The notes below the pieces were generated by a model that was not told the DNA's origin, did not search any database, and saw only the letters and a program-made list of their open reading frames with translations. 64,000 nt of DNA from assembly GCA_016712885.1 (NCBI GenBank), contig JADJQF010000004.1, positions 496,001-560,000 of the forward strand, in the 5' to 3' direction. This stretch comes from Candidatus Flexicrinis proximus (GTDB lineage: Bacteria > Chloroflexota > Anaerolineae > Aggregatilineales > Phototrophicaceae). Both the position numbers and the translations under genes were made by a program. Shown piece after piece: positions 56,259 through 64,000 of this stretch. How positions within the stretch are numbered: the first letter of the stretch is position 1; every line of letters starts with the position of its first letter.

Positions 56259-59042
56259 TTACTTGTCGAACTGCCAGCTAAATGCATATTCGACGATCAA
56301 CGATTGGTTCTTGATGTGTGCGTTCTTGCTGCCTTCTGCGCTGCTCCCGCTGCGGCGGCGGCCCACGTAATCGACCGGGACTTTTCCGTCGACCAGTTTG
56401 CGGAGGCGCCAGCCAATATACTCCCACGCGCCGAAGTTTTTCGGTTCTTCCTGTGCCCATACGATCTGCTTGAGGTTCGGATAGGACTCGATAACCGCCT
56501 TCAACTCCTTGACCGGCAGCGGATAAAGCTGCTCCATACGGGCTATCCCAACGTGCGGGTTTGCCGCGCGGTGATCGGACTCGACCAGATCATAATAGAA
56601 TTTTCCACTGCACAAAACTAACCGCGTCACTGCAGCGGGGTCTGCCGTCGTGTCAGGCAGCACCGGGCGCCAGCGTCCCTCCGCAAGCTCGGTCGCGGAA
56701 CTGAACACGGCTTCCTTGCGCAGCAGCGACTTGGGCGACATCACGATCAGGGGCAGCGGGTCGGTCGTCAGCAGCAGCGCTTGCCTGCGCAGCAGGTGGA
56801 AATACTGCGCTGCCGTCGTCGGGTAGGCGATCCGCGAGTTGATCTTGGCGGCCATCTGCAGGAATCGCTCAAGGCGGGCGCTGCTGTGGTCGGGACCGGC
56901 GCCCTCATGCCCGTGCGGCAGCAGCAGCACAAGCGAGGGCGTCTGCGACCACTTCTCTCGGCCGGACATGATGTACTGGTCGATGATCACCTGAGCCCCG
57001 TTGGCGAAATCCCCGTATTGAGCTTCCCACAGGACCAGACGGGATGGCTCCTGCACACTGTACCCGTATTCAAATCCGAGGACGGCGGCTTCGCTCAACG
57101 GGCTGTTGTAGACCTCAAAGGTTGCCTTGGACTGGGGGAGGTGATGCAGAGGTGTCCAGCGGTTGCCGGTCTTGAGGTCGCGCAGGACCGCGTGTCGGTG
57201 GCTGAAGGTGCCGCGTTCGCTGTCCTGCCCACTCAACCGGATTGGAGTACCTTCAGCCAGAATCGATGCAAACGCCAGTTCTTCTGCCGTGGCCCAGTCA
57301 ATCCGTGGCTCGTCCGGCGCATCGAAAGCCTCGCGGCGCTTAACGATGGTGGCCTTGAACCGCGGTGAAGCGAAGTTGAACGAGTCTGGGACGTTCTTTA
57401 GCCCCCCGTTGAGCGCACTCAACGTATCAATCGGAATGGCGGTGACCACCGTCGATGCTGCGCCCCGTGGCGGTTCGGGAGCACGTTCCGGCTTCATCGC
57501 CTCCGGGGCCGGCATCGTCTCGAAGATGTGCCCCAATTCACCCGTGTGTGCCTCGTACATCGACTCCGCGGTGGTTTGCGTAATGTGGCCGCGCTCGATC
57601 AACCGGTCTGCCCACAGGTGCCGGACGCTGCGATGCTCCCGTACTACCTTGTAGACCAGCGGCTGAGTATAGTTTGGCTCGTCCATTTCGTTGTGCCCGT
57701 AGCGCCGGTAACCTACCAGATCGATCAGGACATCCTTGCTGAAGCGCCGCTGGTAGGCGAATGCGATCCGCGCGACTTCGATCACGGCCGCCGGATCGTC
57801 GGCGTTGACGTGCAGAATCGGGACTTTGAACCCCTTGGCCAGGTCGCTGGCATACAGCGTGCTGCGACCCTCGCTCGGCCCGGTTGTGAAACCCAGCTGG
57901 TTGTTGGCGATGATGTGAATTGACCCGCCCGTCCAGTAGCCTGGCAGCAGCGAGAGATTGATCGTCTCTGCCACGATACCCTGACCGGGGAAGGCCGCAT
58001 CGCCGTGAATCAGCACCTGCATCGTGAGATCGTGGTCGAACTTGGCCATGCCGGGATGGTCTGCGCGCGTGCCGGCCGCACGGGCCATCCCGACCGCCAC
58101 CGGATTTACAAACTCCAGATGGCTTGGGTTAGGCGGCATGGTCACGATCAGCGGCTGCCCGCGCGAATTCAACCCGACCGGGTGCTGCACCCCCTTGTGA
58201 TACTTCACGTCGCCAGTCGTATATCCGATGTCGTCGGTCTGCAGCGCATCGCGGAATTCGCTTAGAATCTGCGCGTAGGGCTTGCCCATGATATGCGTCA
58301 GGACATTCAGCCGTCCGCGGTGGGCCATGGCAATGGCGATGGTGTTCATGCTGCTGTTGCCGCTCAGCCGGATAATTTCATCCAACAGCGGCACCATCGT
58401 GTCCAGCCCCTCAATCGAGAAGCGGTACTTGGTCGAAAAGGTATTCTGCAGGAACTGCTCGAACGATTCGACCTGAGCCAACCGGTTGAGCAGAGGGACT
58501 GTCTCAGCTTGCGACCATGAGAATCGATACCGCCCGCTCTCAGCCGCTTCACGCAGCCAATTGCGCTCGCCCGGGATGCGGATATGATCGTTGTCGTAGC
58601 CGATGCCGCCGCAGTATACCGAAAGCAACCGATTGACCGCGTCGAACGCGTCCTTGGACGTTCCAGCAATCGGCCCGCCGATCAGGCTGGCCGGGATACC
58701 GTGCAGATCTTCCCACTGCACGCCGTGAAATTCCGGCGACAGTTCAGGATCCCCCGGACGTGGATTGCCCAGCGGATCAATCTGCGCTTCCAGATGGCCG
58801 AATTGACGGATGGCCTGTGCGAAACTGACCGCGCCAACGGCCTTCTGGATTTGCAGCATGGTCGACTCGATGTCGTCCATGCTCACATCCTGGTCGATTG
58901 CGTGATAGCCGTTCTCGACGGCCTGTGGCGACCACGTAGCGAAGAATGCGCGTGTCTGCGGGTCTACGGCGTCCGGTCGCTCGCGGTATAGCTCGTATAA
59001 TTCGAGGACGTACGCCTCGTTTACTCCATGAAAGTCTGGCAT
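56259..59042 (-). CDS. sucA: 2-oxoglutarate dehydrogenase E1 component
   Basis: 927 residues from ATG 59042 with GAGGGAAAA upstream. Thiamine-diphosphate enzyme that decarboxylates 2-oxoglutarate. Signatures are the N-terminal YVLELYELYRERPDAVDP E2-binding segment, IAMAHRGRLNVLTHIMGKPY at about 240, IHGDAAFPGQGIVAETINLS with the ThDP-binding GDAAFxGQG, IIANNQLGFTT, and YRRYGHNEMDEP near 475. The second half contains the transketolase-like central and C-terminal domains (GFEYGYSVQEPSRLVLWEAQYGDFANGAQVIIDQYI). Length is typical. With sucB it closes part of the TCA cycle. No odd features. Confidence 0.96.
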   Translation of the reverse strand: MPDFHGVNEAYVLELYELYRERPDAVDPQTRAFFATWSPQAVENGYHAIDQDVSMDDIESTMLQIQKAVGAVSFAQAIRQFGHLEAQIDPLGNPRPGDPELSPEFHGVQWEDLHGIPASLIGGPIAGTSKDAFDAVNRLLSVYCGGIGYDNDHIRIPGERNWLREAAESGRYRFSWSQAETVPLLNRLAQVESFEQFLQNTFSTKYRFSIEGLDTMVPLLDEIIRLSGNSSMNTIAIAMAHRGRLNVLTHIMGKPYAQILSEFRDALQTDDIGYTTGDVKYHKGVQHPVGLNSRGQPLIVTMPPNPSHLEFVNPVAVGMARAAGTRADHPGMAKFDHDLTMQVLIHGDAAFPGQGIVAETINLSLLPGYWTGGSIHIIANNQLGFTTGPSEGRSTLYASDLAKGFKVPILHVNADDPAAVIEVARIAFAYQRRFSKDVLIDLVGYRRYGHNEMDEPNYTQPLVYKVVREHRSVRHLWADRLIERGHITQTTAESMYEAHTGELGHIFETMPAPEAMKPERAPEPPRGAASTVVTAIPIDTLSALNGGLKNVPDSFNFASPRFKATIVKRREAFDAPDEPRIDWATAEELAFASILAEGTPIRLSGQDSERGTFSHRHAVLRDLKTGNRWTPLHHLPQSKATFEVYNSPLSEAAVLGFEYGYSVQEPSRLVLWEAQYGDFANGAQVIIDQYIMSGREKWSQTPSLVLLLPHGHEGAGPDHSSARLERFLQMAAKINSRIAYPTTAAQYFHLLRRQALLLTTDPLPLIVMSPKSLLRKEAVFSSATELAEGRWRPVLPDTTADPAAVTRLVLCSGKFYYDLVESDHRAANPHVGIARMEQLYPLPVKELKAVIESYPNLKQIVWAQEEPKNFGAWEYIGWRLRKLVDGKVPVDYVGRRRSGSSAEGSKNAHIKNQSLIVEYAFSWQFDK

Positions 59043-59225
59043 GGTTCATTTTCCCTCAGTGGTGTGCACATTATAGCCAACGGCGTCGGCATTTGTGCAG
59101 TGTTAACGGAAATCCGCTGCTCAGAATTGGTCACCGGTTGCGGTCTGAAATGGTTCTTGAGTCAACCGCCTCCCCGGGTTATCGTGGTCTGATCGCCAGT
59201 CGTTCATCCCCCTAAGGCACTTCAA

Positions 59226-60479
59226 ATGGCCGTACGCCGCATACATTACGCGTGGGTGATACTCGCTGTCACCTTCCTGGGACTGCTTGCATCTGCCGGG
59301 GTGCGCACGACCCCGGGGTTGATCATCAATCCGCTGGAAGCGGAATTTGGCTGGACGCGTTCCGAAATCTCGTTCGCCGTAGCTGTGAGCCTGTTCATCT
59401 TCGGACTCGGCGCGCCGATTGGCGGCTCGCTGATCGACCGCTTTGGGCCGCGCCGCGTACTCCTGACCGGATTGGTAGTCATCGCCGTGGGTCTTGTTAT
59501 GATGATCGGCATGACCGAGCTGTGGCAGTTTCATCTGTGGTGGGGCGTTGCCATCGGCGTCGGTACAGGCGCAATTGCAGGGACATTGGGCGCGACTATC
59601 GCGGCGCGCTGGTTCAACAAAAACCGCGGCTTCGTCCTGGGCATCTTCAGTGCGGCGGCTGCGGCAGGCCAGTTTATCTTCATCCCGACCCTGATCTCCG
59701 TCGGCAATGGGCCGGCCGGCTGGCGGGCAATCATCGCCGTCCTGATCGGCGCATCGGCTGTGGCCTGGGTCTTGACCTTTCTGTTCATGCGCAACAGTCC
59801 ACAGTCGATGGGGATTGCCGCCCTTGGTGAAGTTACTGCGGTCTCAGCGGCGTCCGATTCGCGGACGACTCCGCTGCGCGACGCGCTCAAGACCCGTGAC
59901 TTTTGGCTGCTTGCGGCCAGCTTCTTTGTCTGCGGGTACACCACCAACGGCCTTATCACGACCCACCTGCTGCCTCACTCGCTTGAACACGGTTTCATTG
60001 AAGCGGAGATGGCCGGCGCGATTGCCCTGATGGGGGCAATGAACATCGTCGGCTCGCTGATTTCCGGCGTGTTGACCGAGCGGTTCGACAACCGGAAGCT
60101 GCTGGCAACCTATTATGGCTTTCGTGCAGTATCGCTGGCCGCTCTGCCGTTCATCTATGAGATGCACTCGATGCTGTTGTTCACCATCATTTATGGGTTT
60201 GACTGGGTGGCTACCGTGCCACCAACTGTTAACCTGACCGCCCAGCGCTTCGGCCGAAAGTCTCTGGGTTCGATCTACGGGGGGATCTACTGTTCCCACA
60301 TGATCGGCGCGGGGATTGCCAGTTTTGCCGGCGGCTTCTTTCGCGATCAGATCGGCGACTACCACCTCGTTTTCATTTCGGCGGCGATTATGGGCATTGT
60401 GGCTTCCGGTCTGACACTCAGCATGACACGCAAAGTGCTGCCGGTGCGGGTTGCGGCAGCTTCCAGCGGGGCAGACTAG
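59226..60479 (+). CDS. MFS transporter
   Basis: 417 residues with 12 TM helices and a central loop near residue 200. The motif after TM2 is GGSLIDRFGPRRVLLTG (the GxLaDrxGxrkxl MFS signature). TM1 begins HYAWVILAVTFLGLLASAG, common to the oxalate/formate antiporter and monocarboxylate-like MFS groups, which fits SGVLTERFDNRKLL in the second half. The substrate is unknown, most likely an organic anion. ATG 59226 has no strong SD. The GTG-started DinB-like gene follows 13 bases after its stop, so co-transcription is likely. Confidence 0.9.
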   Translation: MAVRRIHYAWVILAVTFLGLLASAGVRTTPGLIINPLEAEFGWTRSEISFAVAVSLFIFGLGAPIGGSLIDRFGPRRVLLTGLVVIAVGLVMMIGMTELWQFHLWWGVAIGVGTGAIAGTLGATIAARWFNKNRGFVLGIFSAAAAAGQFIFIPTLISVGNGPAGWRAIIAVLIGASAVAWVLTFLFMRNSPQSMGIAALGEVTAVSAASDSRTTPLRDALKTRDFWLLAASFFVCGYTTNGLITTHLLPHSLEHGFIEAEMAGAIALMGAMNIVGSLISGVLTERFDNRKLLATYYGFRAVSLAALPFIYEMHSMLLFTIIYGFDWVATVPPTVNLTAQRFGRKSLGSIYGGIYCSHMIGAGIASFAGGFFRDQIGDYHLVFISAAIMGIVASGLTLSMTRKVLPVRVAAASSGAD

Positions 60480-60492
60480 CAGTAGCGGCGCC

Positions 60493-60975
60493 GTGAAGAT
60501 CACACCGCGTGAGATTGAGGCTCATCTGGCGACGCTTCAGAGCACCCCTGCAGTCCTGTCCAGGGTATCGTCAGATCTCGACGATGTGAGGCTGCGCCAG
60601 CGTCCCCAGCCTGGTCAGTGGTCGTTGATCGAGCTCCTCGCGCATCTGTCGGCCTGTGCCGAAATCTGGGGCGACGATATTCAGGAGATGCTGTCCTGTG
60701 ATATCCCGACCCTGACGAAACCGCACCCTCGTGGCGTCATGAACGAGGCGCGTTTTCGAGAACGGTCGTTTGAGGGCTTGCTGGCCTCATTTGCGGCCCT
60801 GCGTGACGAACTGCTCCGCGTAATTGTTCCGCTTGAGTCGGCGCAATGGGCGCGATCGGCGATGATCAACGGACGCCCACATACGGTCTTCTCTCAGGTT
60901 AGGCGGATGGCTCTCCACGAGGCCTCCCACTACGATCAACTTCATGCAATCCGCTCGGCAATCACGGCGAAATGA
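60493..60975 (+). CDS. DinB-like four-helix protein
   Basis: 160 residues from GTG 60493 (VKITPREIEAHLATLQSTPAVL). No strong RBS is seen, and the frame extends upstream into the MFS gene, so the start is tentative. Signatures are PQPGQWSLIELLAHLSACAEIWGDDIQ at about 39-65 (first His), FRERSFEGLLASFAALRDEL, and MALHEASHYDQLHAIRSAI near the C-terminus (HEASHYDQ, the second His cluster). This is the YfiT/DfsB-like pattern of damage-inducible or thiol-dependent enzymes. It follows the MFS transporter by 13 bases, so it may be coupled to the transported substrate. Function unproven. Confidence 0.82.
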   Translation: MKITPREIEAHLATLQSTPAVLSRVSSDLDDVRLRQRPQPGQWSLIELLAHLSACAEIWGDDIQEMLSCDIPTLTKPHPRGVMNEARFRERSFEGLLASFAALRDELLRVIVPLESAQWARSAMINGRPHTVFSQVRRMALHEASHYDQLHAIRSAITAK

Positions 60976-61364
60976 GTCGGGGGTAGCGGTAGAGGGGTGA
61001 TCTGCGACAGTGTACCATTGGATGCTGCCGGGGGATCTGTTCCTTTGCGGAAAGTGAGGAGAAGTTAAATACATCTCCCGCGAATTCTCATTAAATGCCA
61101 CTTTGAATTGCCGAATTGTCGCCTTTAATCATACTGCGGGAAGAAGCACACATCGTTTGCCGTCAAATCCACCGTGGAATTGTGTCAATTCGAGCCATGT
61201 ATGGCCCATTATGATCTAGGTACTTAAGTACTGTTAACTCATTTTAAGACTGAACTGCTTTAATCATTCACGAAAAACTTTCGATCATCGGGATCATCTC
61301 GTGTTACATTGATTCCAGTGACTTCATTTAGAGGTCGCAGAAGAAACTCTCTGGAGGTTTAATC
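60976..61364 (+). other. A/T-rich intergenic region and leader of the microprotein gene
   Basis: 389 bases without a convincing long ORF. It is clearly richer in A/T than its neighbours. It includes a direct repeat GATCATC/GATCATC at about 61284-61300 and ends in the GGAGGT site before ATG 61365. TTACAT near 61310 could be a -10, but no paired -35 is certain. The region may hold a long leader. I see no tRNA, riboswitch or known structure in it. Confidence 0.4.
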
Positions 61365-61448
61365 ATGCCGGACAAGGGACCAAAAGGCGGTAAGAAAAAG
61401 GGTGGAGATAAGAAGGGCGGAGACAAGGGCGGCGCCAAGAAGGGGTAA
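61365..61448 (+). CDS. Lys/Gly-rich 27-residue microprotein
   Basis: 27 residues, MPDKGPKGGKKKGGDKKGGD followed by KGGAKKG. ATG 61365 follows a TGGAGGT site. The peptide is 10 Lys, 10 Gly, 3 Asp and no aromatic or large hydrophobic residue, so it is disordered and strongly basic. KGG-type repeats resemble the stress-induced KGG motif, but this is much shorter. A 12-bp perfect terminator follows within 10 bases of the stop. A strong RBS, own terminator and a distinct A/T-rich leader argue for real expression. Possible roles: nucleic-acid or membrane-surface binding, or stress protection, all inference. Confidence 0.68.
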   Translation: MPDKGPKGGKKKGGDKKGGDKGGAKKG

Positions 61449-61454
61449 TCCCTG

Positions 61455-61490
61455 AAGACCTCCTAGACCCACAAGCGGCTAGGAGGTCTT
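61455..61490 (+). terminator. Terminator of the microprotein gene
   Basis: AAGACCTCCTAG at 61455-61466 pairs exactly with CTAGGAGGTCTT at 61479-61490 (12 bp, 12-base loop), followed by AATTTCCCC. Confidence 0.85.
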
Positions 61491-61705
61491 AATTTCCCCT
61501 TTCGCCCCGCTCGGTCTCCCCGTATTCAATATCTGTCTCCTATAGCACATCTCATTATGGACTCCTGCGTCGTGTGCGACCCAGGCACTCAACAATGGCC
61601 TGCCTGCTGTCTCCCTTGACGGTCTGGTTTGGTTCGCGGCGTTTCGTGATATGCTTGAAGTGACGGCTCATTGAGGAACCGCCTTGCTATCACTGGAGGT
61701 CGATC

Positions 61706-61951
61706 ATGTCCGATCGGAAATCGCACAAACGGGACAATTCCAAGAATCCAATCGGCCCGGCCAGCGGCCACCCCGGAGTTGAAGGGGAGCACAGCAGCAA
61801 GACTAGTGGCGGGCCTGGCTATCCGCGCAACACACAACATGGTGACATTCATAGTCTCCCCAAAGGCGAACGCAGCGAACACGGCGGCGTGGGCCACCAC
61901 GGCGGGGACAATCGCCATACCGATCAGGAACGCGCCGGCAAAGGCCACTAA
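61706..61951 (+). CDS. Small disordered His/Gly-rich protein
   Basis: 81 residues, ATG 61706 after TGGAGGT at 61694-61700. It is entirely polar: begins MSDRKSHKRDNSKNPIGPAS and ends GGVGHHGGDNRHTDQERAGKGH. It has nine His and no hydrophobic segment, so it should be soluble and disordered. The His clusters could bind metal. No family is recognised. The RBS and spacing resemble those of the microprotein at 61365, and a 12-bp terminator follows. A minus-strand frame across the same bases (61589-61948) lacks an RBS and is a shadow. Stress-related or metal-handling roles are only guesses. Confidence 0.72.
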   Translation: MSDRKSHKRDNSKNPIGPASGHPGVEGEHSSKTSGGPGYPRNTQHGDIHSLPKGERSEHGGVGHHGGDNRHTDQERAGKGH

Positions 61952-61966
61952 TCTCTTCTGAAGTAC

Positions 61967-62001
61967 AAAACGCCTGCGACCCGATCACCCGCAGGCGTTT
62001 T
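61967..62001. terminator. Bidirectional terminator after the His/Gly-rich protein gene
   Basis: AAAACGCCTGCG at 61967-61978 pairs with CGCAGGCGTTTT at 61990-62001 (12 bp). T-runs occur on both strands, serving the convergent genes ending at 61951 and 62016. Confidence 0.82.
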
Positions 62002-62015
62002 CAATTGCCTGTCGT

Positions 62016-62501
62016 CTACTTACCTGACTTGAGTAAATCCCGGAAGACATTGATCTGGGCGGCATGTTCGCGCTTGTGTCCGTAGTCTCCGTATACGATG
62101 TAGTCGTCCAGCGAATAACTCTCGCCATACCACGGAATAGTGCCGGATTTCGCCAGCAATTCCGGCCCGATCACTTCGGCGCGGGCCATCTTTTCCAGGT
62201 AGGCAGTCTTATACTCGGCCAGTGCCTGCTCTGCGTTCAGCCCGCGCCGTTCAGCCACCGTGTCGTCGTTCCAGGTTGCGTATGCCGCCGCCATCCGGTC
62301 GAACATCGGTTTTTCCGCTGCGCCGGTGAAAAGGCCGAAGATGTCCGAGGTCAGTAATTCGGAGGCAGCCAGATGGGAGACGATGTCTTTGACCGACCAC
62401 ACGCCACATACGTTCGGCCGATCCCAATCCACTGTGTCGACGGCGTTCAGTGCGTCCATGAGCGTCTTGTTACCGTAAAACATGATTGTCAAAGCGTCCA
62501 T
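62016..62501 (-). CDS. DinB/maleylpyruvate isomerase N-terminal-like protein
   Basis: 161 residues. Four-helix pattern of the DinB superfamily, ClbS/DfsB or mycothiol-dependent isomerase N-domain type: MDALTIMFYGNKTLMDALNAVDTVDWDRPNVCGVWSVKDIVSHLAASE, with the first His in VSHLAASE near 43, and YGDYGHKREHAAQINVFRDLLKSG at the end with HKREHAAQ. It has no signal or TM segment. It is the sixth DinB-like protein unit in this window, counting three fusions. Thiol-transferase or detoxification is a plausible family-level guess. The start ATG 62501 follows a GGGGGAAA site. Confidence 0.83.
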   Translation of the reverse strand: MDALTIMFYGNKTLMDALNAVDTVDWDRPNVCGVWSVKDIVSHLAASELLTSDIFGLFTGAAEKPMFDRMAAAYATWNDDTVAERRGLNAEQALAEYKTAYLEKMARAEVIGPELLAKSGTIPWYGESYSLDDYIVYGDYGHKREHAAQINVFRDLLKSGK

Positions 62502-62543
62502 CGTTTCCCCCTGCTTTACTTACTCGGCTGGATGACAGTACTC

Positions 62544-63938
62544 CTAGGGTGTAATTCGTAGATGATATGACTTTGGCTGCGTGAAATGATCGTAACCCAG
62601 AACTGACAGGGACGCACCGTGCCCACTGTCCTTAGTGCCCGTCCAGACCAGGGCAGGATCGAGATAGTCGCACCGGTTCATGTATACGGTGCCGGTCTCA
62701 ATCTGCGCACCGAGCTGGATTGCCTGCTCAACGTCGCGCGTCCAGACCGATGCAGTCAGTCCGTAGCGGCTGTCGTTCATCAGCCGCACGGCTTCGGCAT
62801 CGTCCGCGACCGGCATTATGCCGACGACCGGCCCGAAACTCTCTTCGACCATAACGCGCATCGAGTGATTGACGTTCACCAGGATTTGCGGCGCCAGATA
62901 CGGCGATCCAAGCCGATCATGCTGGAAATGCGCGGGGTCGATCAATGCCTGCGCGCCCTGACCAATTGCTTCCCGGATCTGGTCGCGCACGAAATCCGCG
63001 GCCCGCGTGCGGACGAGTGGCCCTAGGGTCACCGAGGGATCGAGAGGGTTACCCAGCACGTAGCTGTTGGTCAATTCGACGGCGCCGTCCACAAACGACT
63101 GGTAGACGTCCTTGTGAACGTAAATCCGCTCGACCGAACAGCACGATTGGCCGCTGTTGAACAGCGCGCCGTCCATCACGTTCTCGATTGCGAAATTCAG
63201 GTCGGCATCCGGCCGAACGTAAGCCGGGTCCTTACCCCCTAATTCCGTGACGACACGCACAAACCGGTTGCTCGCCGCCTTCGTGACGGCGTGGCCGCCC
63301 GCGACCGAGCCGGTAAAGACCACGACGCCGATGCGCGGGTCGGCCACCACCTTGGCAACCTCGTCGTGTGTGATATGCAGGTGCTGCAAAACGCCTATCG
63401 GACATCCAACCGCGCTGGCGGCCTCGGTAAACCGTTCTGCCACCAGCGGCGTCTGATCCGAATGTTTCAGGATCATGCTGTTCCCGGCCATCAGTGCCGG
63501 GATAACCGCGTTGACGGCCGTCAGCCACGGGTAATTCCACGGCGCAAGCATTAGGGCCACGCCAATCGGCTGCCTGCGGATAAATCTGCGGAAGCCGTCT
63601 TTCGGTGCGGGAACAATGTCAGCCAGGACCTGCTCCGCGATCGAGATCATGTGCAGCGCGCGTTCCTGAAAACCGCCGCTGATTTCGTTTGGCGTATAAC
63701 GGATCGGACGTCCGATCTGCCAGCTCAGCTCGTCACCCAGTACATCCTTGCGTGCGACGAGCCAATCCACGAGCGCCTTGCACAGGGAAGCGCGTTCAGC
63801 GATTGTGGTCTGGCTCCACCCCTTCTGTGCCTCGACCGCCTGCTGAATCGCAGCGTCAATCTGGGCCGGGCTGGCAAGCTCGCGTTCGACGTAGACCGAG
63901 CCGTCGACAGGAGAAATCGTCTTCTGAAGGTCGCTCAT
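62544..63938 (-). CDS. NAD(P)-dependent aldehyde dehydrogenase
   Basis: 464 residues from ATG 63938 (MSDLQKTISPVDGSVYVERELA). A GTG at 63950 overlapping the previous stop is also possible. It has the ALDH superfamily fold: MLAPWNYPWLTAVNAVIPALMAGN at about 127-150 (cofactor pocket), FTGSVAGGHAVTKAA at about 205, ELGGKDPAYVRPDADL with catalytic Glu near 230, NSGQSCCSVERIYV with catalytic Cys near 264, and EESFGPVVGIMPV at about 360. It belongs to the group with succinate-semialdehyde and related dehydrogenases, but the substrate is not deducible. It follows an SDR gene directly, so the two probably act in one oxidation route. Confidence 0.93.
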   Translation of the reverse strand: MSDLQKTISPVDGSVYVERELASPAQIDAAIQQAVEAQKGWSQTTIAERASLCKALVDWLVARKDVLGDELSWQIGRPIRYTPNEISGGFQERALHMISIAEQVLADIVPAPKDGFRRFIRRQPIGVALMLAPWNYPWLTAVNAVIPALMAGNSMILKHSDQTPLVAERFTEAASAVGCPIGVLQHLHITHDEVAKVVADPRIGVVVFTGSVAGGHAVTKAASNRFVRVVTELGGKDPAYVRPDADLNFAIENVMDGALFNSGQSCCSVERIYVHKDVYQSFVDGAVELTNSYVLGNPLDPSVTLGPLVRTRAADFVRDQIREAIGQGAQALIDPAHFQHDRLGSPYLAPQILVNVNHSMRVMVEESFGPVVGIMPVADDAEAVRLMNDSRYGLTASVWTRDVEQAIQLGAQIETGTVYMNRCDYLDPALVWTGTKDSGHGASLSVLGYDHFTQPKSYHLRITP

Positions 63939-63946
63939 GGCAGCGC

Positions 63947-64000
63947 TCACTGCGGCGTGACGTATGCGGACGTAATGCCGCCGTCGACCAGAAATTCTGT
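63947..64000 (-). CDS. SDR family oxidoreductase, C-terminal end only
   Basis: The last 17 residues and stop (TEFLVDGGITSAYVTPQ) are visible, and the rest is beyond the window. The closing FLVDGGIT is characteristic of classical SDRs, after the C-terminal beta-strand. TGA at 63949-63947 lies just before the ALDH start, so the two genes are coupled or overlap slightly. Enough is present to recognise the superfamily but not the substrate. Confidence 0.75.
   Translation of the reverse strand, partial: TEFLVDGGITSAYVTPQ

Noticed and set aside
54885..59042. Possibility that sucAB is instead a branched-chain or pyruvate dehydrogenase
   Set aside because: E1 is a single 927-residue chain with the 2-oxoglutarate type N-terminus and HGDAAFPGQG. 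Branched-chain E1 is split into alpha and beta chains.
61589..61948. 119-codon minus frame opposite the His/Gly-rich small gene
   Set aside because: The plus strand has a TGGAGGT site and a terminator in the right places, and the minus frame has neither.

Overview
The window reads as a chromosomal segment of a Chloroflexota (probably Anaerolineae-like) bacterium. This is an inference from gene content and no database was searched. The clues are a fused transaldolase/glucose-6-phosphate isomerase next to rpiB, secreted proteins with Pro/Thr-rich linkers (DUF3048, DUF2202), GT-C type membrane glycosyltransferases with an extra C-terminal beta domain, a Ycf45/R3H ATPase, and many DinB-fold proteins. 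sucAB and ccmC with a small ccmD suggest aerobic metabolism with cytochrome c. I found no rRNA, tRNA, CRISPR array, transposase, integrase or phage gene.

Layout. 0-5 kb: end of a membrane-protein gene, two paralogous secreted proteins, and ftsH. 5-9 kb: a methyltransferase and a three-gene phosphorelay operon (histidine kinase plus two single-domain receivers). A 185-bp multi-hairpin, MITE-like element sits just upstream of the kinase. 9-16 kb: a coupled operon of two GT-C-type membrane proteins and an atypical SDR, then an MBL hydrolase, a small membrane protein and a quinone oxidoreductase-like MDR. 16-20 kb: rpiB and tal-pgi. 20-25 kb: a tandemly duplicated block (DinB gene, secreted HExxH protease-like gene, SnoaL gene) whose junction carries truncated remnants of both outer genes. 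25-38 kb: GNATs, an LCCL-domain secreted protein, the Ycf45/R3H ATPase, a DHFR-like reductase, a fasciclin protein, a DUF3048 protein, an OmpR/BaeS-type two-component pair and a DUF2202 protein. 38-48 kb: ilvD, a thrombospondin-type-3 protein with Hcp-like motifs, ccmC-ccmD, a receiver/roadblock protein coupled to a permease, murE and an SGNH hydrolase. 48-54 kb: three tandem genes encoding an AHSA1-PDZ-DinB fusion, a membrane-anchored glycoside hydrolase and an M24 peptidase. 54-64 kb: sucA-sucB, an MFS transporter, two more DinB-like proteins, two tiny disordered proteins each with its own strong RBS and terminator, and an SDR-ALDH pair at the right edge.

Regulatory signals are fairly uniform. 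A TATAAT/TATACT -10 box, often extended by TGn, lies about 30-40 bases before several starts. Long perfect hairpins lie between many convergent genes. The observations I rate highest are the AHSA1-PDZ-DinB triplet, the multi-hairpin element with inverted termini and a direct repeat, the duplicated protease block with a microhomology junction, the Hcp-like motifs in unusual order in a secreted protein, and the Lys/Gly-rich 27-residue microprotein.
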